In this document: positions 29,273 to 37,370 of the stretch, piece by piece
How positions within the stretch are numbered: position 1 is the first letter of the stretch
Layout: every line of letters starts with the position of its first letter
NCBI GenBank assembly: GCA_023398955.1
Contig: JAEWRL010000097.1
Location: forward strand, 203,389 to 267,388
Length of the DNA: 64,000 nt
Direction of reading: 5' to 3'
Source of the DNA: Pseudomonadota bacterium
GTDB taxonomy: Bacteria; Myxococcota_A; Polyangia; Polyangiales; Polyangiaceae
Position numbers and translations under genes: made by a program
Notes under the pieces: model-generated
What the model was told of the DNA's origin: nothing
What the model saw: the letters and a program-made list of their open reading frames with translations, nothing else
Databases searched by the model: none

Positions 29273-29758
29273 ATGGACCTCGGCTATTGCGAGCTCAGCT
29301 TCAGGCCCGACACCAAGATGGTGTCGATCGTGCGGCGCTTCGTGAGCGACTTCTACGAACGCATGTTGACGGACCAGGAGGGTATCCACAGGGTCGCGCT
29401 CGCCACGCACGAGCTGCTCGAGAACGCAGTCAAGTACTCGTCTGATGGGGAGGCCACTATCAGGATCCAGGTAGACCAGGCAGGTTCGAAGGCCATCGTC
29501 ACGATCCGCACTCGCAACCGGACGGATCCAACGAACGCCGCCGTCCTGCGGCGCATGCTCACAGAGCCCAGCTCCGGAGATCCCTTCGAGATGTACCAGG
29601 ATGCCATGCGCCGTAGCCTCCTGGACGGTGAGGGCTCTCGTCTGGGCCTGGCTCGCCTGCGGGCCGAGGCCGACATGCATATGGTGCTCGAAGCGGGGCC
29701 CGTCGAGGAAGTGCGGCTGCTCGCCACCACGCAAATGCTCCTGGAGGAAGCCTCGTGA
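29273..29758 (+). CDS. HATPase-fold anti-sigma-type regulator (slr1658-like)
   Basis: A 161-residue single-domain protein of the GHKL ATPase fold. The N box is ATHELLENAVKYSSDG, and the G2-like region is GSRLGLARLRAEADM. It lacks a kinase His domain, so it fits the anti-sigma/SpoIIAB-like group, and more closely the cyanobacterial slr1658-type regulators as I recall them. Such proteins pair with a STAS partner. Here a truncated STAS frame starts right after its stop, which suggests the pair has decayed or rearranged. The ATG at 29273 starts just before the first domain strand. Confidence 0.75.
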   Translation: MDLGYCELSFRPDTKMVSIVRRFVSDFYERMLTDQEGIHRVALATHELLENAVKYSSDGEATIRIQVDQAGSKAIVTIRTRNRTDPTNAAVLRRMLTEPSSGDPFEMYQDAMRRSLLDGEGSRLGLARLRAEADMHMVLEAGPVEEVRLLATTQMLLEEAS

Positions 29759-29762
29759 GCGT

Positions 29763-30044
29763 TCCCCAGCGCTTGCCAGCGAGATCGAACGACTGACGGT
29801 CGACCTCACACGCCTCGAGTTCGTGAACTCCTCCTGTCTCAAGGGGCTCGTGACGTGGGTCGTGAACCTCCAATCCAACGATGAATCCTCGCGCTGCCGC
29901 ATCGTGTTCCGGTCGGACACGGAAACCCTCTGGCAGCGACGCAGCCTCCGCGCGCTGAGCTGCTTCGCGGTAGACTTGGTGACCATCGAGACGCTGGCGA
30001 GCTTAGCGTTCGCCCCTCCGCAACGTACGCTAAGCTCGGAGCCT
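29763..30044 (+). pseudogene. STAS-domain remnant, missing its N-terminus, open into hemB
   Basis: From 29763 the frame encodes LTVDLTRLEFVNSSCLKGL and RSDTETLWQRRSL, which match the second half of a STAS domain (slr1659-like). The first ~45 residues of such a domain are absent, and no ATG or GTG lies at the expected place. The frame has no stop before the hemB ATG and continues through hemB without a break. The likely cause is a deletion that fused the end of the ATPase gene region to mid-STAS and removed the stop. A functional STAS-HemB fusion by frameshift or coupling is possible but less likely. Confidence 0.55.
29998..30038 (+). promoter_or_regulatory. Strong hairpin directly before hemB
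   Basis: CGAGCTTAGCG (29998-30008) and CGCTAAGCTCG (30028-30038) are perfect 11-base inverted arms around a 19-base loop. The right arm ends 6 bases before the hemB ATG and covers the start of GGAG (30038-30041), the only ribosome-site candidate. It could control hemB translation or end the upstream transcript. There is no T-run. Confidence 0.55.
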
Positions 30045-31025
30045 ATGCGCACCGTACGTCCACGAAGAAACCGCGTCAGCCCTGGCGTTCGCGCCCTGGT
30101 GACCGAACATCGGCTGTCCGTTTCCAACTTGGTCCTCCCTCTCTTCGTCCAGGAGGGGGCGCACAGCGAAACACCTATCTCGAGCATGCCAGGCCAGTCC
30201 CGGCTCGGGATTCACCGCCTCGTCGAGAAGGCACGCGCGGCCCGCGACCTCGGAGTTCGCGCCATCGCCCTCTTCCCGGTCCTCGATACGGCGATGAAGG
30301 ACGCGCGCGGTACCGAAAGCACGAACGATGAGGGCCTGCTGCAGCGAGCAATCCGTGCGCTCAAGGGAGCGGTTCCAGACCTGGTCGTGATCACGGACGT
30401 TGCCCTGGATCCCTACTCGAGCGATGGCCACGATGGCGTCGTGCTCGACGGCCGCATCGACAATGACGCGACCCTGCCAATCCTCGCGGCGATGGCCGTC
30501 GCCCAAGCGCGGGCGGGCGCGGACATCGTCGCCCCTTCGGACATGATGGATGGTCGCGTCGCGGCGATTCGCTCGGCCCTCGACGCGGCCGGCTTTCTGG
30601 ACACCGGCATCTGCAGCTACTGCTGCAAGTATGCCTCCTCGTTCTATGGCCCGTTCCGCGATGCCTTGGACTCCGCGCCCCGGAGCGGTGACAAGCGCAC
30701 TTACCAGATGGACCCAGCCAATCTCCGTGAATGCCTTCGCGAGGTGCGGCTGGACGAAGCCGAAGGGGCGGATTGGCTGATGGTCAAGCCGGGGCTGCCC
30801 TATTCCGATGTCGTGCGCTATGTCGCCGAGCGAACTCACCTGCCGGTTGCGGCCTACCACGTGAGCGGCGAGTATTCGATGCTGAAGGCTGCTGCGGCTC
30901 GGGGGTTCCTCGATTACGAGGCGTGCCTGCTCGAGAGCCTGCTCTGCCTACGACGAGCGGGGGCAAGTATCCTCTTCACCTATGGAGCCCTCGATGCAGC
31001 GCGGCTCCTCGCGGAGGGCCACTAA
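30045..31025 (+). CDS. hemB: Delta-aminolevulinic acid dehydratase (porphobilinogen synthase)
   Basis: A 326-residue HemB that condenses two ALA molecules to porphobilinogen in tetrapyrrole synthesis. The catalytic lysines are visible: Lys195 (SYCCKYAS) and Lys248 (WLMVKPG). The metal-loop sequence DVALDPYSSDGHDG is Asp-rich, so this is the Mg-type and not the Cys-rich zinc type. A Cys pair beside Lys195 is unusual because most relatives have Ala there. The ATG at 30045 has GGAG 3 bases upstream. Its frame is open back to the STAS remnant. It is convergent with glnE. Confidence 0.95.
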   Translation: MRTVRPRRNRVSPGVRALVTEHRLSVSNLVLPLFVQEGAHSETPISSMPGQSRLGIHRLVEKARAARDLGVRAIALFPVLDTAMKDARGTESTNDEGLLQRAIRALKGAVPDLVVITDVALDPYSSDGHDGVVLDGRIDNDATLPILAAMAVAQARAGADIVAPSDMMDGRVAAIRSALDAAGFLDTGICSYCCKYASSFYGPFRDALDSAPRSGDKRTYQMDPANLRECLREVRLDEAEGADWLMVKPGLPYSDVVRYVAERTHLPVAAYHVSGEYSMLKAAAARGFLDYEACLLESLLCLRRAGASILFTYGALDAARLLAEGH

Positions 31026-31058
31026 ACGTCTCCCGAACGAGGCGCTCTCTTGACCGCA

Positions 31059-33968
31059 TCAAGCCACGACCCCGAGAACATCGCTGTAGGTGGCGCGCAC
31101 GGCCTCGGTGACCTGGCGGTAGTGACTGAGAAGCACTTCCTCTTCACTCGCGTCGCCGCGCCGCTGAAAGCCCATCCTACGAGCGAGTTGAGACAGGCCC
31201 GCTTGACGGAGGTCCAGGACGCTGGTCCCGGCACCGCGCAGCACGTGGATGCGTTGCTCCAGCCTGCGCAGGAAGGCATAGCCATCGGTCAGGGTGGCGT
31301 GCGCGCCCGCTTCCAAGTAACCCCCAGCGCGGAGGGCGTCCAGAGCCGTACCCGTATCCGTCGTGCGGATGGAGCGGTCATCGCCGTGAGCCATCTGAAG
31401 CCACTGGGCAAGGAACTCGATATCCAGCAGCCCGCCGCGCCCGGTCTTGAGGTCCTTCCGGTCTCGCGTCTCGCGACCCAGTTCCCGTTCCATCCTCCAC
31501 CGCAGGTGGTGCATCGCTTCGACGGGGGGAGCTCCCTGCTCGTACGCTGCTTGCGCAGCAACCCGCTCGACGCGGGCGCCAAGCTTCATGTCCCCAACGC
31601 AAGCGCGCGCACGCAGCAGCACCTGGCGCTCCCAGGCACCGCTGGAACGGGACGCCACCGGCGCCGGGGATTGGACCGTCCCCCCTTGGAGGGCGACACC
31701 ATGGTAGCGAGCGAAGCCCCCCAGAGAGGTGACGAGCATGCCTTGGGCTCCAGAGGGGCGGAGGCGCGTGTCAAGCTCGTAGCCTGCTCCCTCCGGGTGC
31801 GCCGTCGCGATCAGTCGAATCACGCTCTGAGCGCGCCGCACGAAGTGTGAGGTCGGGTCCTCGATGCCCGGAGCTGCCTCCGGATCGAAGATGAAGATCA
31901 CGTCCAGATCCGATCCGTAGCCGATGTCGCGCCCCCCGAGCTTTCCCATGGCAATGACGGCCAAGCCCGTGGGATCCCCGTCGCACGCATAGGCGACGGC
32001 GTGGCGAAGGATCTCGTCGGCGAGATCCGAGAGTGTGCGGGTGACCACACGCAGCTCCACGGCGCCAGCGAGATCTGCGACGGCCAGCTCGACCGTAACC
32101 CTGCGCTTCGCGCGCCGGAGGGCGCCGACGAAGGCCTCACGCCGCTCGAAGGCGTCGCAGGCTTCCCGCGGAATCAGCTCCAGCTCGCCGCTCACCGAGC
32201 GCCTCGCATCCGGCGCGGACAGGCCGCCGAAGAGGACCAGTTGAGACAGATGGGGATGGTTGATGACCGCGTCGCCAACGAAGATGCTCGCACCCAAGGC
32301 GTTCACGAACCGCCGCACGGCACGTGGATCCTGGCTGAACGCGGTCCCGAAGAGATGTGCCGCCTCCACCCGTCCACAAAGGGCACGCAGATACGCCGCG
32401 GCCTGCTCCGGATCCGAGGCGCCCGCGATCGACTCGAGCACGGCGAGTACCAGATCCGGAGACCGGGCACGAGCGCGCTCCCCCAGAATCCCATCCGGGC
32501 GCCGCGCCACTGCGAAGAGGTGCTCGGAGACGTCGCCTTCCCCGAAAACGTTCTTGATCTGGTCCTTGATGTCACAAACGCTCTCAGCCGAGTCGATGCG
32601 GGCCAGCAATAGCTGAAACTGCCCCTGTGGGCGCGGAGCCTCCGGCGAGAGCCCTCGGAACATCGCCGCAACACCCTCGCGGGCACCGGTGAGGTGCGCG
32701 ACGAGCGCGCCCCCATTCTCATAACCCAGGGAACGCGCCAACCGATCGAGGTCGGTGGCACCCTCGGGCAGCAGATGCGTCTGAGCCCCCGACATCCACT
32801 GCACTCGGTGCTCGACGCGCCGCAGGAGCAGGTAAGAGTCCGCGATGGCGCGCGCCTCCCGATCCGTGACGAGCCCTCGACTCCTCAAGCGCGACAATCC
32901 CGCGAGGGTTCCAGGGCTACGAACGTTGGGATCGGCCCCGCCCCAGATGAGCTGCAGGGACTGCACGAAGAACTCGGCCTCACGGATCCCACCGACTCCG
33001 AGCTTGAGGTCCCTCTCCGGCGCAGGGCTCAGCTCGAGCCGCGACCGTTCCACCATCTCCGCCAGCTCACGCGCCACGGACGGGTCCACGTTGCGGCGGT
33101 AGACGAACGGTTCGAGAACATCGCGGCCAAAGCTCGTCCAGAGCGCCCCGCCGCCAACGCAGCAGCGGGCGCGGAGCATGGCAGCGCGCTCCCAGAGTCG
33201 TCCCCAGGTCTCGTAGTAGCGCTCGGAGGCGGCGAGGGAGTTGGCGACCGGACCCTGCGTTCCCTCAGGGCGAAGGCGCAAGTCCACGGGCCAGACCCGG
33301 CCATCGGCGGTCGTCGCGTCCATCAGCGCCAATGCGCGCCGCACCACGTGCGTCCAGTGCTCGTGGAGGGTCAGGCGACTCCCTCCCTCGTCGGTGTCGT
33401 AAACGAACACGATGTCCACATCCGAGCCGGTATTGAGCTCCAACCCGCCCAACTTGCCCAGTCCAACCACCATGAGCTCCGCGGGAGCACCATCTGCGCG
33501 GCGCGGCGGCCCCCATCGCTCTTGCGTCCAGAGCGCCGCGTGCGTGACGGCGACCTCCAGGAGGGAATCTGCCAGCTCGCTGAGCTCCCGCGCCGTCACG
33601 GTCAGGCCTGCGCCGCCGAGGGCCGCGGGCAGGAGCTCCCGCAGCGCGATCCGCGCCTTCTCCTGCCAGGCGTAGCGGCGCAAGCAGCGACTGACCTCCT
33701 CCGGTTGCCCCGCGCCCATCATCAGGCGTTGACCCAACGCCGCCGTGTGATCCTGGCGCTGGCGTTGCACGCTCCACCCGGTGTTCCGGATGAGGTCGAG
33801 AGACGCCAGCTGCCAGTCGTGGCGCGGGTGGAGCGGAGGAAACACGGTCCCGAGCAGCACGGCTAGAGTGGAGCCCGAGGTGCGGAGCTCCTTGCGCGTG
33901 TGCTCGAACCGCTCCGGGTCGATGCCCTCGGCAAGAGCGAGAAGGTTGGAGTCTTCGACCGCGTACAC
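31059..33968 (-). CDS. glnE: Glutamine synthetase adenylyltransferase/adenylyl-removing enzyme
   Basis: A large two-domain GlnE. Each half has the nucleotidyltransferase pattern: GSDVDIVFVYDTDEG in the first, GYGSDLDVIFIFD in the second, with long helical connectors. It adds and removes AMP on glutamine synthetase in response to nitrogen status, normally guided by PII. The GTG at 33968 was chosen because the 41 residues upstream to 34091 look non-coding; the usual ~950-residue length also fits. GlnA and GlnB genes are not in the window. The 3' end is 33 bases from the hemB stop. Confidence 0.93.
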   Translation of the reverse strand: MYAVEDSNLLALAEGIDPERFEHTRKELRTSGSTLAVLLGTVFPPLHPRHDWQLASLDLIRNTGWSVQRQRQDHTAALGQRLMMGAGQPEEVSRCLRRYAWQEKARIALRELLPAALGGAGLTVTARELSELADSLLEVAVTHAALWTQERWGPPRRADGAPAELMVVGLGKLGGLELNTGSDVDIVFVYDTDEGGSRLTLHEHWTHVVRRALALMDATTADGRVWPVDLRLRPEGTQGPVANSLAASERYYETWGRLWERAAMLRARCCVGGGALWTSFGRDVLEPFVYRRNVDPSVARELAEMVERSRLELSPAPERDLKLGVGGIREAEFFVQSLQLIWGGADPNVRSPGTLAGLSRLRSRGLVTDREARAIADSYLLLRRVEHRVQWMSGAQTHLLPEGATDLDRLARSLGYENGGALVAHLTGAREGVAAMFRGLSPEAPRPQGQFQLLLARIDSAESVCDIKDQIKNVFGEGDVSEHLFAVARRPDGILGERARARSPDLVLAVLESIAGASDPEQAAAYLRALCGRVEAAHLFGTAFSQDPRAVRRFVNALGASIFVGDAVINHPHLSQLVLFGGLSAPDARRSVSGELELIPREACDAFERREAFVGALRRAKRRVTVELAVADLAGAVELRVVTRTLSDLADEILRHAVAYACDGDPTGLAVIAMGKLGGRDIGYGSDLDVIFIFDPEAAPGIEDPTSHFVRRAQSVIRLIATAHPEGAGYELDTRLRPSGAQGMLVTSLGGFARYHGVALQGGTVQSPAPVASRSSGAWERQVLLRARACVGDMKLGARVERVAAQAAYEQGAPPVEAMHHLRWRMERELGRETRDRKDLKTGRGGLLDIEFLAQWLQMAHGDDRSIRTTDTGTALDALRAGGYLEAGAHATLTDGYAFLRRLEQRIHVLRGAGTSVLDLRQAGLSQLARRMGFQRRGDASEEEVLLSHYRQVTEAVRATYSDVLGVVA

Positions 33969-34172
33969 GGGCTGGCAGTCTAACGTCCGGACACAGGTCG
34001 GGGGCCGAATTCCGTGCGCAATACAGCGGAGCCTGTTAGTATCGGAGTCGCTGTCCCCCGGGGGGTCGACGGGCTCGCTGCCCGAGGCCACCTACGGGCC
34101 CATTGGCCGCGCTGGGTACCTGGGTTTTTCGACTTGTCTTCCAGGAGCGAGCCACGTAAGGGAAGCAAAACT

Positions 34173-34811
34173 GTGCGTTTTCTCTGTATCTCGGACATCC
34201 ATGGTCATCTCACCGCGCTCGACGCCGTGCTCGCTGAGGCAGACCAACGCGGCTGGGATCAGCTGGTCGTCTGCGGAGATCTCTGCTTCCCGGGACCAGA
34301 TCCGCTGGGCGTCTGGATGCGGCTCATCGAACACCGTGCCGTCTGCACTCAAGGTGTTGGCGATCGCGCTCTGGCGAGAGTGGATCCGAACAAGCTGAGC
34401 GCTACGACGGACACGGAGCGGAACCGCATCGACTGGCTCCGCAAGACCCATCAGCGGTTGGGTGAAGTCATCATCACCCGCCTCGGCAGGCTGCCCACGA
34501 CAGCGCGGCTGCCCGTGGAGTCCGGGCACAGCATGATGGTGGTACATGGTTCCCCCATGGATCCCACGGAGCCCATGGCGGTCGAGATGGACGATGAGGA
34601 AATGTCCAGCCTGCTTGGGGATGACTGCGGCGACATCGTCATCTGTGGCGGTAGCCACGTGCCTTTCGACAGGCTCGTGGGAGAGGTGCGGGTAGTAAAC
34701 GTCGGCAGCGTGGGCGAAGCGCCGGGCGGCGCTCACGCGGACGCGACAATCATCGAGACCTCGCCGCTCGGCGTCAGTGTCCATCAGTTCTCGGTAGTGC
34801 TGCACGGATAG
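34173..34811 (+). CDS. Metallophosphoesterase (calcineurin-like)
   Basis: A 212-residue single-domain protein. Metal-site motifs appear in order: CISDIHGH near the start, VVCGDLC, QGVGDRAL in place of the usual GNH(D/E), VVHGSP, and GGSHVPF in place of a typical GHTH. The third and last motifs deviate, so activity is likely but not certain. The GTG at 34173 was chosen because AAGGGAAG lies at a good ribosome-binding distance and the family N-terminus begins there. It is divergent from glnE, with about 200 bases for promoters. Confidence 0.75.
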   Translation: MRFLCISDIHGHLTALDAVLAEADQRGWDQLVVCGDLCFPGPDPLGVWMRLIEHRAVCTQGVGDRALARVDPNKLSATTDTERNRIDWLRKTHQRLGEVIITRLGRLPTTARLPVESGHSMMVVHGSPMDPTEPMAVEMDDEEMSSLLGDDCGDIVICGGSHVPFDRLVGEVRVVNVGSVGEAPGGAHADATIIETSPLGVSVHQFSVVLHG

Positions 34812-34821
34812 CGGGGGCGCC

Positions 34822-35496
34822 TCAGTCACAAGACGTGCGGCACCCGCAGCCCCCCGAAAATTCAGGCTTACGGCTGGCGCGTACCATCTCGACCCCCTCC
34901 CTCGCAATGAGCGCGGCAAGTCCCAGCGCCGCCATGGCGTCTGCCCACCACAGAGCGGGTGCCACGGCGAAGAGCAGGCTGCCGGCGAGCAGAACCACGG
35001 AGAGCTGAATGCAAGCCAGCGAGCAGGCGGCGTCGCTGGCCATCGTAGAGCTGTCGAGCGCAACCGCGACCCGCTTCTTGGCGCGCCACAAGTACACCAT
35101 GAAGCTCAGGCTGGCCGTCGAGATCACGATTCCAGCCAGCGTCGTCTCGGGCGCTTGGCGAGTCCATAGCCTCCATAGCGCCCCAACCACCGTCACCAGA
35201 GCGAGCAGACAGAAGAGCAGCCCGATCCCCAAGGTTGCCTTACGTTCGCGAGCCTCCAGCGCAGAGCGGGCGTCCGCTGGTACCGAGAACCGCCATAGGA
35301 CCAACCCCGCTGAAGCGACCTCGATGAGACTGTCGAGCCCGAATCCCAACAGGGCCAGGGATTCGTCCGCGACGCCCAAGGGGACTGCGAGGACTGCTTC
35401 TACGACGTTGTAGGCGATGGTGAGGCGCGACAGAACCACCGCCCTCGCGACGTTGGGGTCCCGGAAGGGGAGGGACTGGGGAGCCGCACCAAGCAT
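34822..35496 (-). CDS. CDF/TMEM163-like cation transporter
   Basis: A 224-residue membrane protein with about five to six hydrophobic segments. Acidic membrane positions occur in ALLGFGLDSLIEVASAG and in MASDAACSLACIQL, consistent with a metal site of the cation diffusion facilitator superfamily. The C-terminus is Cys-rich (CGCRTSC), which may bind metal. It is shorter than a classical CDF and lacks the cytoplasmic C-terminal domain, so it may be an atypical member. The ATG at 35496 is one of two reasonable starts (GTG at 35559 also open). It is convergent with the phosphoesterase gene. Confidence 0.7.
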   Translation of the reverse strand: MLGAAPQSLPFRDPNVARAVVLSRLTIAYNVVEAVLAVPLGVADESLALLGFGLDSLIEVASAGLVLWRFSVPADARSALEARERKATLGIGLLFCLLALVTVVGALWRLWTRQAPETTLAGIVISTASLSFMVYLWRAKKRVAVALDSSTMASDAACSLACIQLSVVLLAGSLLFAVAPALWWADAMAALGLAALIAREGVEMVRASRKPEFSGGCGCRTSCD

Positions 35497-35873
35497 TGGT
35501 GAAAGGAGGTAGGGCCGAGAATCCAAAGTGCCAGCGCCGGGCGCCGCAGGCGGCCTCACGAGGATGAAGGGGCGTTGTCAATGCGCCAGCGAGGTGTCGC
35601 TGACGTGAAAACTGCGTTTCCGTTCAGTTGTCCACAGCTGATGAACATCCTGTGGACAACTGGTGTTGCAACTCGAGGACGCGGAGAATCCACTGTCGGA
35701 ACGGAGCTTGACCCACGAGCCTGGGCGCTCAACAAACGAACAGTCGTCCACTCTGTTCAGGGGCTTGTCGCATCTTCGTCCGGCTGTACACCCAGCCCTT
35801 ACTACTCGTCGGGCGGGAGGTTCCTGCGTCGACTCATCAGGAAGCCTTTCGCCGAAAGCTGGGTGCTAGGGAT
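35497..35873. other. Spacer carrying an inverted DnaA-box-like pair
   Basis: About 380 bases without a supported gene; a 100-codon open frame on the plus strand from 35575 looks random. It holds the DnaA-box-like pair listed separately and a second inverted repeat, GAACAG/CTGTTC at 35738-35758 around nine bases. No tRNA or coding homology was seen. Confidence 0.5.
35625..35662. promoter_or_regulatory. Two inverted DnaA-box-like sites
   Basis: CAGTTGTCCACAG (35625-35637) and its exact complement CTGTGGACAACTG (35650-35662) are perfect 13-base inverted arms around a 12-base spacer. Each arm contains TTGTCCACA, which equals the high-GC form of the DnaA box. A single pair is too little for an origin but could be a DnaA titration or regulatory site. 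Confidence 0.5.
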
Positions 35874-36713
35874 GTGAGCGTGAAGCCATCGACGCCCGAG
35901 CCCGACCTCAAACACGCCGGGATGGCGCAACCAGCGCGCACCTACGCGGCCAAGGATGACAGGAAGTTCCTCGTCTACCGCCAGTTCGACGAGCCGCGCT
36001 GGCGCGCATTTGCGAACCTGCGTCACCGGTATCTGGGTGACGCGCGGGGACCGTTTCCCTCCGAAAGCCTCCCTGACCGCCTGGCTCGGGCGCTGCTGGA
36101 ACGACGCGCCATCATGCTGAAGGAGCTCCTCGAGTCCTTCGAGCTCTACGCGAGGGTCCGCAAACGCGTGCGAAGACCGACGATGATGGACCTCTGCTGC
36201 GGGCACGGGCTCACGGGGTTGCTCTTTGCACTCTGCGAGCGCTCCGTGACGCGCGTGATCCTCACCGACGAGAGGCGACCCCGCTGCTACGAGCAGGTCT
36301 ATGCTGCCGTCGTCCAGGTCGGCCCTTGGGTGGCCGAGAAGGTGACGTTCCGGGAGGCTCCTCTGGAAGGGCTCAGCGCTCGCGATGCCGAGATCCCGCG
36401 CGACTGCGGGACCCTCATCGTCCATGGCTGCGGGTCCCTGACGGACCGCGGTCTAGAGATCGGGATCCGTTCGGGAGGCCCCATCGCCGCCATGCCCTGC
36501 TGCTACAAGACCGCTACCCGTACTGCCCCACTCGGTCTGGAGCACGCACTCGGTCGCATCCTGGCCGCCGACATCGCTCGCACTTACAGGCTTCACGACG
36601 CTGGGTACCACGTCGATTGGTCAGCGATCCCGGAGGCCATCACCCCGATGAACCGCATCCTCGTTGCCTGGCATCCGGGAGCCCACTCCGCGCAAGGTGC
36701 GACGCCTAGGTAA
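35874..36713 (+). CDS. Class I methyltransferase with CCGHG and PCCYK motifs
   Basis: A 279-residue protein. Motif I is MMDLCCGHGLTGLLFAL at about residue 103, with the strand-2 acidic end at VILTDERRP. A later MPCCYKT is reminiscent of the motif-IV region of Trm13/METTL25-type RNA methyltransferases that also have CCGHG. Substrate is therefore possibly RNA, but this is a weak inference. The start is an assumed GTG. It stands alone after the DnaA-box spacer and before the DUF2239 gene. Confidence 0.65.
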   Translation: MSVKPSTPEPDLKHAGMAQPARTYAAKDDRKFLVYRQFDEPRWRAFANLRHRYLGDARGPFPSESLPDRLARALLERRAIMLKELLESFELYARVRKRVRRPTMMDLCCGHGLTGLLFALCERSVTRVILTDERRPRCYEQVYAAVVQVGPWVAEKVTFREAPLEGLSARDAEIPRDCGTLIVHGCGSLTDRGLEIGIRSGGPIAAMPCCYKTATRTAPLGLEHALGRILAADIARTYRLHDAGYHVDWSAIPEAITPMNRILVAWHPGAHSAQGATPR

Positions 36714-36760
36714 GCCACCGCCCTTGCTCTCCAAGGTCTGCCGCCCCGCCCCTAAACCCC

Positions 36761-36795
36761 TTGACGGCGAATATTACCCGGGTAATATGGCCCAA
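36761..36795 (+). promoter_or_regulatory. Promoter with palindromic operator, apparently leaderless
   Basis: TTGACG (36761-36766), a 16-base spacer and TAATAT (36783-36788) form a good sigma-70-type promoter. The perfect palindrome ATATTACCCGGGTAATAT (36771-36788) covers the spacer and the -10, as a repressor site would. Transcription would begin about seven bases after the -10, that is at or next to the ATG at 36795, leaving no leader. Confidence 0.6.
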
Positions 36796-37370
36796 TGTCT
36801 GAAACGCACACCTATACCGCCTTCCTCCACTGCACCGAGGTCGCCAATGGCCCTCTGACCGATGTACTGCTGGCCGTAAAGACTGCCACGGACCAGGGGA
36901 ACGGAGAGCCAGTACTCATCTTCCGCGACGACTCCGGTGAGCAGGTGGACTTCGACTTCAGCGGCTCCCCCGCCGAGGTACTGGCACGTGCTGGGTGTAC
37001 CGCTGAACGCCGTGGTCCCGGCAGGCCGAAGCTGGGCGTCGTAGCACGCGAGGTTACCCTCCTCCCTCGACACTGGGACTGGCTCGAACAGCAACCCCAG
37101 GGAGCTTCCGCAGCGCTCCGGCGGCTCATCGACGAAGCACGAAGAGTTGGCGACGCGGCAAGCGAGGCACGCGCCCGCCGACATGCCCTCGGCCGCGTCC
37201 TCTGGTCGTTGGCCGGCAACCTCCCGGACTTCGAGGAGACGTCACGAGCGCTCTTTGCTGGCGACGATGAAGAAGTCCGTAGAAACGTGAGCAGTTGGCC
37301 TCGTGACCTCCGGTCTTACGTCGAGCGGCGTCTGCCTTCGCCGGTATCGTGCAGCGCTACCTCGGCGTGA
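36795..37370 (+). CDS. DUF2239 family protein
   Basis: A 191-residue protein that I recognise as DUF2239. The N-terminal YTAFLHC, EPVLIFRDDSGEQVDFDFSG, then GPGRPKLGVVAREVTLLPRH and WLEQQPQGASAALRRLID match that family. GRPKLGV resembles a DNA-contacting AT-hook-like or arm segment, and the region after it could be a ribbon-helix-helix or winged domain, but the function is unknown. The start follows a strong promoter with a palindrome over the -10 and probably no leader. It overlaps the convergent DUF790 gene end by 14 bases. Confidence 0.8.
   Translation: MSETHTYTAFLHCTEVANGPLTDVLLAVKTATDQGNGEPVLIFRDDSGEQVDFDFSGSPAEVLARAGCTAERRGPGRPKLGVVAREVTLLPRHWDWLEQQPQGASAALRRLIDEARRVGDAASEARARRHALGRVLWSLAGNLPDFEETSRALFAGDDEEVRRNVSSWPRDLRSYVERRLPSPVSCSATSA

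Noticed and set aside
33969..34091. Extra 41 codons at the 5' end of glnE
   Set aside because: They do not resemble GlnE N-termini and lie in the likely promoter region shared with the phosphoesterase gene.
35738..35758. GAACAG/CTGTTC inverted repeat as a LexA box
   Set aside because: Spacing and flanks do not fit the LexA-box forms I know.
35575..35877. 100-codon open frame in the DnaA-box spacer
   Set aside because: Composition looks random, no ribosome site, and it runs through the inverted repeats.
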